A stretch of 33,599 nucleotides of DNA from Pirellulales bacterium (lineage in GTDB: Bacteria > Planctomycetota > Planctomycetia > Pirellulales > JAICIG01): assembly GCA_025927475.1 (NCBI GenBank), contig JAICLL010000064.1, forward strand, positions 1 to 33,599, in the 5' to 3' direction. The notes under the pieces were generated by a model, which saw only the letters and a program-made list of their open reading frames with translations, ran no database searches and was not told the DNA's origin. The translations under genes and the position numbers were made by a program. This document shows positions 1 to 11,200 of the stretch, piece by piece; the stretch's first letter is position 1, and each line of letters begins with the position of its first letter.

Positions 1-150
1 GTGGGGGGTGGGTGGGGGGGGCGGCCCCCGCCGGCCCATTGCCGCTCCGGCGGCCTTCGCCGCTTCCCCCTCCTCGGCCCCCTCTGGCGGCCCCGCCCCC
101 CCCCCCCCCCACCCTACCGGATTTAACATTCACGATGTCGGCACAATATC
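1..150. other. G- and C-homopolymer-rich segment, no gene
   Basis: The first 40 bases are nearly all G or C with runs of up to eight G, and a run of about 17 C lies near 94-111. Such tracts could fold as G-quadruplex or i-motif. They are also the kind of sequence that ends or corrupts assemblies. Frames open across it encode only Pro/Arg-rich low-complexity peptide, so I call no gene here. Confidence 0.5.
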
Positions 151-208
151 CGGTGGTTGGGGCAGAGCCTAAGCGATGTCCCGGTCGCTGCCAGCCGGGG
201 CATCGGCG
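151..208 (-). repeat. Partial inverted copy of the 240-bp repeat found at 21.5 and 26.3 kb
   Basis: The stretch GGTGGTTGGGGCAGAGC followed by a CGATGTCCCGG-like segment is the reverse complement of the central part of the repeat at 26315-26561 (GCTCTGCCCCCAACCACC). Only this core is preserved. It marks the window start as another place where this repeat family has landed. Confidence 0.5.
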
Positions 209-299
209 AGCCGCTGCCTGGGCTGCCCAAAATGCCCGGTTGCCAGGGCGCGGTCTCGTTCTATTTTTGTTCCCGCCGTGTCGCGCGTTTGTTTGCCGT

Positions 300-535
300 T
301 TTCCAGCACCGAAGGTGCGTCATTCGATAGCCCAGGGCGCAGCCCTGGGTAGCCGGTGAACAAGTATCGTCGTAAGCCCCAACGGGGCGTGATTCCATGA
401 GTTACGCGCGGCGGGTTGTCGGGAATGGCGCCCCTTGGGGTTACGACAATTCAACACATTGCAAACCCAGGGCTGCGCCCTGGGCTATCGAATGACGCCG
501 CGTTGCGGCTACGAGCGGCCTTTCGGCCCTGGCAA
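300..535. repeat. Nested palindromic repeat, copy 1
   Basis: A roughly 235-bp imperfect palindrome. The outer arms are 33 bp (317-349 and 466-498) and begin GCGTCATTCGATAGCCCAGG; the inner arms are 371-389 (CGTAAGCCCCAACGGGGCG) and 429-445. Each outer arm also contains its own small dyad (CCCAGGGCGCAGCCCTGGG). Further copies lie at 7969-8205 and 27648-27880. There is no transposase, so it behaves like a non-autonomous MITE- or REP-type element. The remainder of the gap to 733 shows nothing else recognisable. Confidence 0.9.
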
Positions 536-733
536 CCATGGCAAATGATTCCTCTCAAGGGAACAAAAATGTGAGGGTGGCCGCCGGGGCCTTCAAGGGC
601 AAAAGCGGTGCCCGCGCCGCCTGAGTGCTGGCGAACCGGGCTGGCACAAAACTCGCCCGGCGATTAAACTTCCGCTCGTCTGGCGCGGCTTCCCGCCGCG
701 CCACCCGTGCGAACTCATCAGGAGGCGAACAAC

Positions 734-2641
734 GTGTCGAAGCCCTCATTTGGCGCCTTATCGGTGGTGGTCTCGATCCTCTTCACGGTGGGCGTCGCGG
801 CCCAGGCCGCCCCTCCTAGCGAAACGCTGTTGCCGGTCTCGACCACGGGCTACGTCTCGATTCCCAGCGTCAAAAACCTGCTCGACACCTGGCGGCAGAC
901 CCAGCTTGGCCGGTTGCTCGACGACCCGATGATGAAGCCGTTCGCCGACGACCTGCGTCGGCAGCTCAAGGAAAAATGGTCGCAGTCGCACGCCCGGCTG
1001 GGGCTTTCGATTGAAGACCTCGAAAAACTGGCCGGCGGAGAATTGGCCTTGGCCGTCGTGCGGCCCGAGGGCGACGACCGCGCCGCCGTGGCCGTGCTGG
1101 CCGATGTAGCCGGCAAAGAACAGCAGGCCGAGGCCATCCTGGCCAAGCTGGCCGCCAACCTGGAGAAGCAGGGCGCAAAGCGATCGTCGGCCACGCATCA
1201 TGGCATCAAGTTTACGATTTACCAGTCGCCTCCCCGCCGCGGCCAGGATCAACCGTTGCACGCGGCCTATTTCATCCACGAGGGGCTGTTTGTGGCCAGC
1301 GACCAGGTGCCCTTGGCCAGCGACATTGCCGGCCGGTTGGTGCAGCCGAAAAAGGAGACGTTGGCCAGCGTGCCCGCCTATCAGGCGGTGATGGACCGCT
1401 GCCAAAAAGGCCAGCCGCGGCTCGAACCGCAAGTGCGATGGTTCATCGACCCCATTGGGCTGGCCGAGTCGTTCCGAAGCTGGCAAGAACATCGCCGCAA
1501 AGGCGCCACCGACTATGTGAAGATCGCCAAAAAACAAGGCTTCGAGGCGGTGCGGGGCGCCGGCGGCCTGGCCAACCTGTCGGGCGGCAAGTATGACCTG
1601 CTGCATCGCACGTACGTCTATGCCCCGCCTCCCTACGAGTTGGCCATGCAGATGATGGTGTTTCCCAATGGCGGCGAGTTCACGCCCCAGCCTTGGGTGC
1701 CTCGCAATCTGTCGAGCTACATGTCGTTTCAATGCGATATTGTCAACGCCTTCGACCATGTCGATACGCTGTTTGACGAAATCTACGGCGACACCGGCGT
1801 CTGGCAAGACACGATGGACAGCATCGAGAACGACACACAGATTAACCTGCGCCGCGACCTGATTGTACACCTGGGCCAGCGCGTGAGCGTGATTACCGAC
1901 TATGAAACGCCGATCACGCCCACCAGCCAGCGGCGCTTGCTGGCCATCGAGGCGAAGAACTCCAAAGCGCTGGCCGAGGCGATCGAGCGCTCGATGCGCG
2001 ACGACGAACGGGCCAAGAAACGCAAGATCGGCGAATCCATTGTGTGGGAGATTCTGCCCGAAGAGATGGACACGCCGGAACTGAACATTCAAGATTTCGA
2101 GGCCGCGACCGAGCCAAGCGACGATGACACGGGCGATGGCCAGCAAGTGGACCTGACGCGCTCGGCGGTGACCGTGGCCCACGGCTATCTGCTGGTGTCG
2201 TCGCACGTGGCCTTGCTTGAGCAGGTGTTGCAGAGCATCGGCCCCGGCGATCAGTTGGGCGGCGACGGCGACTTCCAGCGCGTGCTGGCCGAGTTTGAGC
2301 AGCTTGGCGCCAAGGAGACTTCGGCCCAGGGATTTGCGCGGTCCGATCAACAATACCGCGTCACGTACGAGCTTTTCCGCGAGGGCAAAATGCCCGAGGC
2401 TGACACTTTTTTGGGTCATTTCCTCAACTTTCTGTTGGGCGAAGAAAAAGAAGGCGAATCGCGCAAGCCACGGCTCGACGGCAGCAAGCTGCCTGAGTAT
2501 CAGCGGGTGCAGAAGTTCTTTGGCCCGGCCGGCAGCTTTGCCACCAGCGAAGCCAACGGCTGGTATCTGGTCGGCTTTATGCTCGACGGCCAGAAACCCA
2601 TCGCCAACAAGGCCGACGGTCGCCAGACGACGAAGAAGTAA
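734..2641 (+). CDS. Exported protein of unknown function, DUF3352-like
   Basis: A 635-residue protein. The GTG at 734 is chosen because AGGAGG (720-725) lies eight bases upstream and the product then starts directly with a signal peptide: a short polar N-terminus, a hydrophobic core rich in V/L/F, then AAQA/APPSE. An earlier GTG at 707 lacks a ribosome site and would bury the signal. The mature part opens with a segment like 'LLPVSTTGYVSIPSVKNL' and continues as mixed alpha/beta with an acidic stretch near residues 455-470. This resembles planctomycete exported proteins related to DUF3352, with no known activity. It ends convergently with the DUF983 gene, with nested palindromes between. The family placement is tentative; export is well supported. 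Confidence 0.8.
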   Translation: MSKPSFGALSVVVSILFTVGVAAQAAPPSETLLPVSTTGYVSIPSVKNLLDTWRQTQLGRLLDDPMMKPFADDLRRQLKEKWSQSHARLGLSIEDLEKLAGGELALAVVRPEGDDRAAVAVLADVAGKEQQAEAILAKLAANLEKQGAKRSSATHHGIKFTIYQSPPRRGQDQPLHAAYFIHEGLFVASDQVPLASDIAGRLVQPKKETLASVPAYQAVMDRCQKGQPRLEPQVRWFIDPIGLAESFRSWQEHRRKGATDYVKIAKKQGFEAVRGAGGLANLSGGKYDLLHRTYVYAPPPYELAMQMMVFPNGGEFTPQPWVPRNLSSYMSFQCDIVNAFDHVDTLFDEIYGDTGVWQDTMDSIENDTQINLRRDLIVHLGQRVSVITDYETPITPTSQRRLLAIEAKNSKALAEAIERSMRDDERAKKRKIGESIVWEILPEEMDTPELNIQDFEAATEPSDDDTGDGQQVDLTRSAVTVAHGYLLVSSHVALLEQVLQSIGPGDQLGGDGDFQRVLAEFEQLGAKETSAQGFARSDQQYRVTYELFREGKMPEADTFLGHFLNFLLGEEKEGESRKPRLDGSKLPEYQRVQKFFGPAGSFATSEANGWYLVGFMLDGQKPIANKADGRQTTKK

Positions 2642-2671
2642 GCCATGCTCGTAGCGTAAGCGTCCTCGCTA

Positions 2672-2804
2672 GCCCGGATGATTCTCAGCCCACACTAACC
2701 CGAAGCGCAAGCGAGGACGCGCAACAACTTGCCTCGCTGGCGCTTCGGGTTGGTGTAAGACCACTGCGGTCCGGACATCCCAGAGGCTCATGAATCATCC
2801 GGGC
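2672..2804. repeat. Nested inverted repeats between convergent genes; possible bidirectional terminator
   Basis: The outer arms are GCCCGGATGATTC (2672-2684) and its exact reverse complement at 2792-2804. The inner arms are AACCCGAAGCGCAAGCGAGG (2697-2716) and 2732-2751, pairing with a 15-base loop. The inner hairpin belongs to the same repeat family that is inserted inside the ABC/GNAT gene at 32353-32408. Its position between two convergent stop codons would suit a bidirectional terminator, but there is no T-tract typical of intrinsic termination. Confidence 0.8.
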
Positions 2805-2835
2805 CCGGTAGTCCCGGCCCTTATGGCCGGCTTAC

Positions 2836-3198
2836 TTACGGATCGGGATCAAAATATTGATCGAAGCCCAGCCACAGGCTGCGCGCGTAGCGGAAAAACC
2901 AAAGCGGAAACAACACGCAAAACGCCGTCAGGCCGATCAGCAGCGTGTTGCCGGGCAGATCGGCGGCAAAGTACAGCGCGAAGTACGCCACGGTGACGAC
3001 CAGCGCCGTCAGGCCATAGTTGAAGTAAATCGAGCCGAGATAAAAGCCCGGCTCTTGCAGGAAATTGAGCCCGCAGCATTCGCAGCGCGAGTTCATCCGA
3101 AACCAGCCCGTGAAGAGCTTTGTCTCACCGCACCGCGGGCATCGCAGCCGGCAGCTTCGCAAGAACGTGGGCCAGAAAGGCAGCCGTATTGAATTCAT
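2836..3198 (-). CDS. DUF983 family membrane protein
   Basis: A 120-residue protein. The N-terminal part carries two CxxC pairs (CPRCGE and, about 20 residues on, CECCGLNF), a likely metal-binding knuckle. It is followed by the family hallmark GFYLGSIYFNYG and two membrane segments (about residues 60-80 and 84-103). This arrangement is typical of DUF983, whose function is unknown. The ATG at 3198 has GGAGG six bases upstream and overlaps the stop codon of the upstream membrane gene as ATGA, so translation is probably coupled. The open frame extends upstream through the neighbour, but that part encodes no sensible sequence and the internal start is the right one. Confidence 0.9.
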   Translation of the reverse strand: MNSIRLPFWPTFLRSCRLRCPRCGETKLFTGWFRMNSRCECCGLNFLQEPGFYLGSIYFNYGLTALVVTVAYFALYFAADLPGNTLLIGLTAFCVLFPLWFFRYARSLWLGFDQYFDPDP

Positions 3199-3603
3199 TC
3201 GGTTCCTCCGATAGCGGCAAGCGCGATGAAGAGCAGGGCCGTCAAATCCATCGCCAATAGCGCACAAAGGCGAATTCTCCAAACACTGACCAAGATCAGC
3301 ATGGCCAGTGCCCAAAGATAGTAGCCCGCGTACGGTCGAAGCCCGATTGCGGCGCACCAAACGCTGGCTGCGCTGACCGCCGCCAGCGTGCCATACCAAT
3401 CTCCGCGCTCTCGAGATAGCCGCCAAGCCCAAAACGGCGATATTGACACAGCAGGCTCCCAGCCCCGCGGCAGCGACAAAAACACCCGGGCCGATGGTCG
3501 CCGCGAATGCTGCGGCGACGGCCGCGAAGGTCGTCAGAGCAAGCAATTCGCGGAGGCTGAATTGCCATCGTCCGGCAGCCGGCTTAAAGCCGCTTGGTGC
3601 CAT
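3195..3603 (-). pseudogene. Small polytopic membrane protein, split by a frameshift
   Basis: The N-terminal half is read from ATG 3603 and contains RWQFSLRELLALTTFAAV, the F-x-LR-x-LL motif seen in other proteins of this window, followed by two hydrophobic helices. After about 3410 the same frame turns into polar, Arg-rich nonsense. A second frame there continues with GDWYGTLAAVSAASVW and three further hydrophobic helices, ending at the TGA that overlaps the DUF983 start. Joining the frames near 3400-3425 gives one plausible protein of about 135 residues. Either the gene is broken or one base is missing from the assembly; I cannot tell which. Confidence 0.65.
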
Positions 3604-3668
3604 GAAAACTCTCGCTTGGCGGATTCGATGCGCGATTTAACAGCCCTTCGCCACAACCGGACCGGCGA

Positions 3669-4067
3669 CTATGGCAGCAACCAATCCTCGACGGTCAGTC
3701 CAGGGATTCTCGAAAAGTGCTGCGTGTTGTGTGTGACCATCGTTAGCCCATGCGCCAAAGCCGTGGCGCCGATCATCACGTCGACGACGGGAAGCGGCTG
3801 CCCACGGTCAAACGATTGAGCGCGGATATCGCCGCATCTCTCCGCGACAGTTTGGTCAAAATCGAGTATCACTACATCAGTCAACAGATCTTGCAGCCCC
3901 TGGTGATACTTTGGCGGTGACTTGCTGCGCAGCGTCCAACTTAATAGCTCCGCCAGGGTTACAACCGAAATGTGAAGCATCGAAACATGCCGGACAAACC
4001 GACTCGTAACCGTGCCAATGTTTCGCAGATGCGCCGAGCAGACGTCGGTGTCGAGAAGATAGCCCAT
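3669..4067 (-). CDS. PIN-domain (VapC-like) toxin ribonuclease
   Basis: A 132-residue protein with the PIN fold signature. It starts MGYLLDTDVCS with the first catalytic Asp (residue 6). Glu40 lies in the TLAELL helix, Asp96 in VVDVMIG, and a late THNTQHF replaces the usual TxNxxDF. In this family the acidic cluster binds Mg2+ or Mn2+ and cuts RNA, often tRNA. The ATG at 4067 has GGAG just upstream and shares one base with the stop codon of the preceding antitoxin (TGATG), so the pair is an operon with coupled translation. An upstream in-frame start would only add sequence overlapping the antitoxin gene. Confidence 0.92.
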   Translation of the reverse strand: MGYLLDTDVCSAHLRNIGTVTSRFVRHVSMLHISVVTLAELLSWTLRSKSPPKYHQGLQDLLTDVVILDFDQTVAERCGDIRAQSFDRGQPLPVVDVMIGATALAHGLTMVTHNTQHFSRIPGLTVEDWLLP

Positions 4068-4294
4068 CACGGCTCCGTTCGCGAAACTTGGCGGCTGCGT
4101 CGAATCTCGTCGAGCCATGTATCAAACTCGCCGCCAGCGTCGCTCCAGGCGCCGCACGACTTCTTTATGCCGTCGCCAGGGTTCCACGTTGGCGAGATCA
4201 CAACGATCACCCTCTGACCATCTGGAAGACCAGACTCCTGTTCCAGTTCGATCGTTTTTCCGTGGATAGTCCCGTTTAAGGATGCATGTGACAA
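4067..4294 (-). CDS. Antitoxin partner of the PIN toxin, TTG start
   Basis: A 75-residue protein read from TTG 4294, which has GGGAGG six bases upstream; no ATG or GTG in this frame has a comparable site. The N-terminal part (NGTIHGKTIELEQESGLPDG) looks like a short beta-rich swapped-hairpin DNA-binding segment such as those of AbrB-like antitoxins. The C-terminal part (GAWSDAGGEFDTWLDEIRRS) is a conserved-looking helix that would wrap the toxin. Position directly upstream of the PIN toxin, with overlapping stop and start codons, supports the role more than the sequence itself does. Such pairs usually repress their own promoter; no operator could be picked out. Confidence 0.8.
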   Translation of the reverse strand: MSHASLNGTIHGKTIELEQESGLPDGQRVIVVISPTWNPGDGIKKSCGAWSDAGGEFDTWLDEIRRSRQVSRTEP

Positions 4295-4389
4295 ATGCCA
4301 CCTCCCAATGCAGGGATCCGGGGCCTTCTGGATTGAATGCCCGCACAATTGATAACTTCATTCTATCACATCGTGGCCGCCAATTGGAC

Positions 4390-5919
4390 TCAACCCGCTC
4401 GGCGGGTGGCGGCCTCCATGATGCGCTGCTCGCTGGCCTCGGCCCGGCTGAACTCGCCGGTCAGGCGGCCCTCGCAGAGCACCAAGATCCGGTCGCAAAG
4501 CGTCAAGAGCTCGGGCAGCTCGCTGGAGGTGACGATCATGCCCAGCCCCTCGCGGCAAAGCTGGTCCATAAGCTGATACAGCTCGGCCTTGGCCCCGACG
4601 TCGATGCCGCGCGTCGGATCGTCGAGCAGCAGCACCTTGGGCTTCGTCAGCAGCCAGCGGCCGATGATCGCTTTTTGCTGGTTGCCGCCGCTGAGGTTGG
4701 TGATGGCGGCGTCGATGCCGGCGGTGCGCACTCCGAGCGTGCCGACGGTGGCTTCGGCCATCGCGCTCTCGCGGCGGCGGCGCACCAACCCGCCGGCGGC
4801 CGCCTGATCGAGCGTGCAAAGCGTGATGTTGTGCCCCACTGTCATTTGGGCGAACAGTCCCAGGCGCTTGCGGTCTTCAGTCACCAGGGCCATGCCGGCG
4901 CGGCGGGCTTCGGCCGGATGGCGGAAGTGCACGTCTCGCCCGGCCAAATGAATGCGGCCGCTGGGCGGTTCGGAACTCGCGCCAAACAAGCACTCGAGCA
5001 ATTCGGTGCGGCCGGCGCCCATCAGCCCGGCAATGCCCAAAATCTCGCCGCGATGCAACGTGAACGAGAGGTCTTTCAATCGCCAGCCGCGGGCGTGGCC
5101 GGGCCAAGGCAGCGAAAGCCCTTCGACCACGAGCACCGGCTCGCCCGCTTGCCGCCCCGCGCCGAGCTGTGCCGCTTCGATTTCGCGGCCGACCATCAGG
5201 TGGGTCACCTGCCGCGCGTCGGTCGCCGCACGCTCGAGGGTTTGAATCAGCCGGCCGTCGCGCAGCACGGTGATGCGGTCGGCCAGGCGAAAAATCTCGT
5301 CCATCTTGTGCGAGATGTAAAGAATGGTCACGCCGCGCTGCCGCAGCCGCTCGATCACTCGAAAGAGCCGGGCGACTTCGCTTTCGGTCAGGGCGCTGGT
5401 CGGCTCGTCCATGATCAGCACCTGGCTGTCGCGGGAAAGCGCTTTGGCGATCTCGATAAGCTGCTGGTCGCCCACGCGCAGCGCCGCCACGGGCGTGCGC
5501 GGATCGACGCGGCATTCCAATTCATTCAGCCATTCACCGGCGGCCCGTTGCATCGCCCGGTCGTCGAGCCAGCCAAGGCGCGAGCGCCGTTCACGGCCGA
5601 GAAAAATGTTGGCCGCCGCCGAAAGCTCTTCGACCAGGTTCAACTCTTGATGGATAATGCCGATGCCGGCGTTTTCGGCGTCGCGCGTATCGGCAAAGCG
5701 CACGGGCCGGCCGCGCAACCACAACTCGCCTTCGGACGAGCCGATGACGCCGGCCAGGATTTTCATGAGCGTGCTCTTGCCCGCCCCATTCTCGCCGCAG
5801 ATGGCGTGCAGCTCGCCGGCCGCGATGTCGAGCGAAACATCAGCCAGCGCCACGACGCCGGGGAAGCGCTTGGTGATGCCGCGGATGGAAAGGAGGGGAG
5901 CGGAGGTGATGCCGGTCAT
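4390..5919 (-). CDS. Two-domain sugar-type ABC transporter ATPase (RbsA/MglA class)
   Basis: A 509-residue protein with two ABC cassettes. Cassette 1 has Walker A GENGAGKST (42-50), a degenerate signature (RVGDQQLIEIAKAL) and Walker B VLIMDEPTSAL. Cassette 2 has the altered Walker A GLMGAGRTE typical of MglA/RbsA, an intact LSGGNQQKAIIGRWL signature and VLLLDDPTRGIDVG. These proteins energise uptake of monosaccharides or related ligands through a separate permease and periplasmic binding protein. Neither partner lies next to it here: upstream is DUF1501 and downstream the toxin pair, so the substrate cannot be inferred. The ATG at 5919 lacks an obvious ribosome site. It lies 50 bases after the DUF1501 stop and may be co-transcribed with it. 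Confidence 0.93.
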   Translation of the reverse strand: MTGITSAPLLSIRGITKRFPGVVALADVSLDIAAGELHAICGENGAGKSTLMKILAGVIGSSEGELWLRGRPVRFADTRDAENAGIGIIHQELNLVEELSAAANIFLGRERRSRLGWLDDRAMQRAAGEWLNELECRVDPRTPVAALRVGDQQLIEIAKALSRDSQVLIMDEPTSALTESEVARLFRVIERLRQRGVTILYISHKMDEIFRLADRITVLRDGRLIQTLERAATDARQVTHLMVGREIEAAQLGAGRQAGEPVLVVEGLSLPWPGHARGWRLKDLSFTLHRGEILGIAGLMGAGRTELLECLFGASSEPPSGRIHLAGRDVHFRHPAEARRAGMALVTEDRKRLGLFAQMTVGHNITLCTLDQAAAGGLVRRRRESAMAEATVGTLGVRTAGIDAAITNLSGGNQQKAIIGRWLLTKPKVLLLDDPTRGIDVGAKAELYQLMDQLCREGLGMIVTSSELPELLTLCDRILVLCEGRLTGEFSRAEASEQRIMEAATRRAG

Positions 5920-5969
5920 CGTAAAAAATTCAATGCGTGAAATCCGCTTTCGAGCGGCAGCCAAACTTC

Positions 5970-7396
<1,427 letters not shown>

Positions 7397-7400
<4 letters not shown>

Positions 7401-7885
7401 CGTACGTCGCCTAAATAGGATTCTGGGTATGGGAACAGCGAATCGTCGCGGCACGACGACAGATTCTCGTCGCCGAAGTTAAACCAGTGTACCCGCGATG
7501 GCCGCACATGCAGGATGGCGGCCAAGAGATTCGTTGCGATACGGACATCGCAACGCCCCTCCGGGCTCATCGGAAAAGCAATCTCCTGACTAAACTCATA
7601 GACACCCCAGGATGTCCGCTTTGCTTGGATAATGCCTCTTGCGGGAAATGAGCGTTTCCCTTGCGGCGATGTGTAGAAGACAGCGATCCCAACGGGTTCG
7701 ACGTCCTCACCGTTCCAAACAAAAACTCGCCCAATGAACTTGGTCTGGCGTTCCCCCACCGCCTCGATGTAGAGATGCGGCGTTGCGTACGTCCGCCAGA
7801 GCGCCAGAGTCACGCAAACAACGGCAATAGCGCTAAAAAGGGTTCGTAGCCGGAAACGAAAGCATCGTCGGAATGCGCTGACCAT
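7397..7885 (-). CDS. Small membrane-anchored protein with FRLRTLF motif
   Basis: A 162-residue protein with one N-terminal membrane segment preceded by the motif FRFRLRTLFSAIAVV. The remainder is a soluble, beta-rich-looking domain, predicted outside the membrane, containing FIGRVFVWNGEDVEPVGIA. The same architecture recurs in the protein at 13372-13818, which has a comparable RGQFVDWNG segment, suggesting paralogy. It overlaps the DUF1501 start by four bases, so the two are probably one operon. No function is known to me. The ribosome site of the ATG at 7885 is weak. Confidence 0.75.
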
Positions 7886-7968
7886 GCCGCCATTCTAACA
7901 TCGTCCGGGACGGTCTCGCAAAGCAGCGGGTGAGGCGCGATTGTCCGTGTCGCACGCGCATCGATCGT

Positions 7969-8205
7969 TTTCCAGCACCGAAGGTGCGTCATTCGATAGC
8001 CCAGGGCGCAGCCCTGGGTTGTCGGCGGAACACCATCGTCGTAAGCCCCAACGGGGCGCGACTCCGTCAACGACGTTCGCCGGCCGACGGAGAATAGCGC
8101 CCCGTTGGGGCTTATGGTAATTCGTGGTGTTTGCAAACCCAGGGCTGCGCCCTGGGCTATCGAATGACGCCGCGTTGCGGCTAAGAGTGGCCTTTCGGCC
8201 GTGGA
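7969..8205. repeat. Nested palindromic repeat, copy 2
   Basis: Same structure as the copy at 300-535: outer 33-bp arms at 7986-8018 and 8138-8170, and an inner pair around AAGCCCCAACGGGGCG and CGCCCCGTTGGGGCTTA. It fills most of the gap between the large PSCyt1/DUF1549/DUF1553 gene and the DUF1501-linked gene, two genes that are usually adjacent. Frames through it encode only repeat-derived peptide. Confidence 0.9.
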
Positions 8206-8258
8206 AACGAAACTGCCAACCAACGCCGATTCTGGGAGCAAGGGCATGCCTACCTCAG

Positions 8259-11200
8259 TCAATTCCGTGTGATCGCTTCATCGAGATTCAACAATGCCCG
8301 GGCCACAGCAGTATAGGCGGCGCGCTCGGCGGTATCGCCGGGGCCGTCGCCCGCAAGAGCCGCTGGCGATGGGCCACCCTCGCCGGACGATGGATTGCCG
8401 ATAAAGCGACTGCGCTGCTGCTCGAAATAACGGGCGAGCAACGATAATTCCTCCGCACTCGGCGGGCGCACCAGCACGCGGCGAAAGGCCAGGCGAACGC
8501 GCTCGCGCGTGTCGCCGGGCTGTTGCATCACCTGCCGCGCCAGCAATTGGGCCGCCTCCAAAAACATGGCGTCGTTGAGCAGCGTGAGCGCTTGCAGCGG
8601 CGTGTCGGAAACATCGCGCCGCGCGACGCAAGCCTCGCCGGCGGGGGCGTCGAAGGCCGCGAACATGGCAAACGGCGCCGTCCGCTTCTGGAAGGTATAG
8701 ATGCTGCGTCGCCAGCGGTCTTCGCCCTGGCTGGCATTCCAGGCCGGTTTGCCATAGGCGAACTCGGTCACACCGGCCGGCTGCGGCGGATAGACGCCCG
8801 GCCCGCCCATTTTTTCGGACAACAAACCGCTGGCCCGCAGCGCGCTGTCGCGGATCAACTCGGCATCGAGCCGCAACCGCGGCGCGCGGGCCAGCAAGCG
8901 ATTGTCGGGGTCTTTGGCCAACAACTCGGGCGTGACGCGCGATGATTGCTGATATGTCGCGCTCGTGACGATCAACTTGTGCAGTGTTTTGAGCGACCAG
9001 CCGCGCTCGATGAACTCGACCGCCAGCCAATCGAGCAGCTCGGGATGCGTGGGCTGCGCGCCTTGCAAACCAAAATCTTCGGTCGTGCTGACCAGCCCGC
9101 GGCCAAACAGCGCGGCCCACTGCCGATTGACCGCCACGCGGGCCGTCAAGGGATTTTCTGGCGAGACTAGCCAGCGGGCAAAACCCAGCCGGCCCAGCGG
9201 CTGGCCTTCCGGCCAACGATGCAGCGATTCCGGCGTGCCCGGCTGCACTTCGCCAACCGGCTGCAAATACTCGCCGCGATTGTGAAGCTGTGTCGGCCGC
9301 GGATTGTCGGCCGGCCGCTCGCGCATCACCAAACTGGTGGTGTGCGCCGGCGCAGCCCGCAACTTGCGTATCTGGTCGGCCTGTGGTTTCAACTCGGGCG
9401 CGGAAAGCAGAAACGCTTCGCGCAGTTCTTGCACTTGGGCGGGCGTGAGCTGCTCGGCGGGCAGGGCCAGCAGCCGCTCGATCGGTTCGGGAAGGTCGCG
9501 GGCCACGGCCGCCGGCTGCGCGGTGACCGAAATGCGGAACCGCCCCAGCGAGCTGGCATAATATCGCCCGCACGCGAGCTTGATCTGCAACTGCCGCACT
9601 TCGCCGAGCGGTTCTTGCAATACAAACACGGCGGTGTGTCGCTCGCCCGGTCTGCCCGCGACCGACCAGCCGCTCTGCGGATCGTCGTCGATGGCCGCCG
9701 CGGCCCCCGTGGCGTTGCTGGCGAAACTGGCGGTCGCTTGTGCGAAGTTCACCGCCTGCCCGTCGGCCATCAGCGTCACTTTGCTCAGAAAGAAATCACC
9801 CTTGGGGCCTTCGTAATACGTGGTGCCGGGGCCATGCGCGGGCAAGCGATCGTCGGGCAAGGCTTCGATGCGCACCGCCGCGATGCCGCGCAGCTCGGTC
9901 GGCAGCGTCAATTCAAACGTATCGCTCTTGGTCGTATCGCCCGAAACAAAGATTGAATCGTCGGCTTCGATCGCCAAGTGCGGCAGGTTTGATTTCATTT
10001 CACTTGGACGCAGCGGCGTCCAGGCGACGGTGCGGCCGCGCTCGCGATTCAGCCACTCGGTAAACCGGCGCTCGACCTCGGCCCGGCGCCGCTCGGCGAG
10101 CGATTCGCGGCTGCCCGCCGGCACGCCCGCGCTGAGCCGAATTCGACCCAGCGTGTGCGCGCCGCCGTAGTTCTGGTCGAGCTTGATTCGCAACTGCCTG
10201 CCGCCGGCCAGCGAGATCGGCTCTTGAAACGTGAACGTCACCGCATGGTCGCCGTTGATCGGTTTGGCCGGGCTATCGACGGCCCAGCCAGTTTCCTGCC
10301 GCTTGTCAAACGTCGCCGCCGCCGCGAAACCGTTCTGTTCGATATCGGCTTTGGCCGAGGCAATGGCAATCGGCCGCGAGGTCCCGGTTTCGCCGCTCGA
10401 TGTCGCCGTCACTTCGATCTCGCCCAAGACAAAATTGCCGTTGGGCGCCCGGCCCGGCCCACGCCGCGGCAACCGACCGTCGGCCAACGCTTCAATCCGC
10501 AGTTGCGTGATGCCCTCCAACTCCGCCGCCGCTGACAACATATATGTGTCTCGCTCGGGGCCGGGCGTCGGAAACAGCAGCGAACCATCGTCCAACGGCG
10601 TCGGCTGCTGGCCGCTGGTCGTTTCGACGACGGGCCGTAGCGTGTGCCATTGCAGCTCATCGATCGGCCACTGATTCGGCAACTCGGCCAACAGCCGCTC
10701 GGCCTCGGCCAATCGCCGGCGATGCTCTTCATCGGTCCGGGCATCGGCCAGATCCAGCTCGGGCTCGTCGGCATTGTTCAAAAACGCCATGAACTGGTAA
10801 TACTCGCGCTGCGAAATCGGATCGTACTTGTGATGATGGCACTGCGCGCAGCGGATGGTCAGCCCCAGCCAGGCCGTGCCCGTGGTCGCCACGCGGTCGG
10901 TCATGGCGTGATAGCGAAACTCCAGCGGGTCGATGCCGCCTTCTTCATTGAGCATCGTATTGCGATGAAAGCCCGTGGCGATGCGTTGCTCGATGGTTGC
11001 CTCGGGCAGCAGATCGCCGGCGAGCTGCTCGACGGTGAACTGATCGAAGGGCAGGTCGCGGTTGAGCGCGGCCACCACCCAATCTCGATACGGCCAGATG
11101 CTTCGCGGGCGGTCTTTTTCATAGCCGTTGGTGTCGGCGTAGCGGGCCAGGTCGAGCCAGCGCCGCGCCCAGCGCTCGCCATATTGCGGCGACGCCAGCA

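Noticed and set aside
1-359. Pro/Arg-rich open frame at the left end
   Set aside because: Encoded by homopolymer tracts and the nested palindrome; no ribosome site and no protein-like pattern.
758-2419. Long open frame of 553 codons on the minus strand
   Set aside because: It lies opposite the exported-protein gene, has no ribosome site, and its residue pattern (His/Gln/Arg-rich) is the usual antisense shadow in GC-rich DNA.
4282-5940. Long open frame of 552 codons on the plus strand
   Set aside because: Opposite the ABC ATPase, whose motifs are complete; this frame shows no motif and low-complexity composition.
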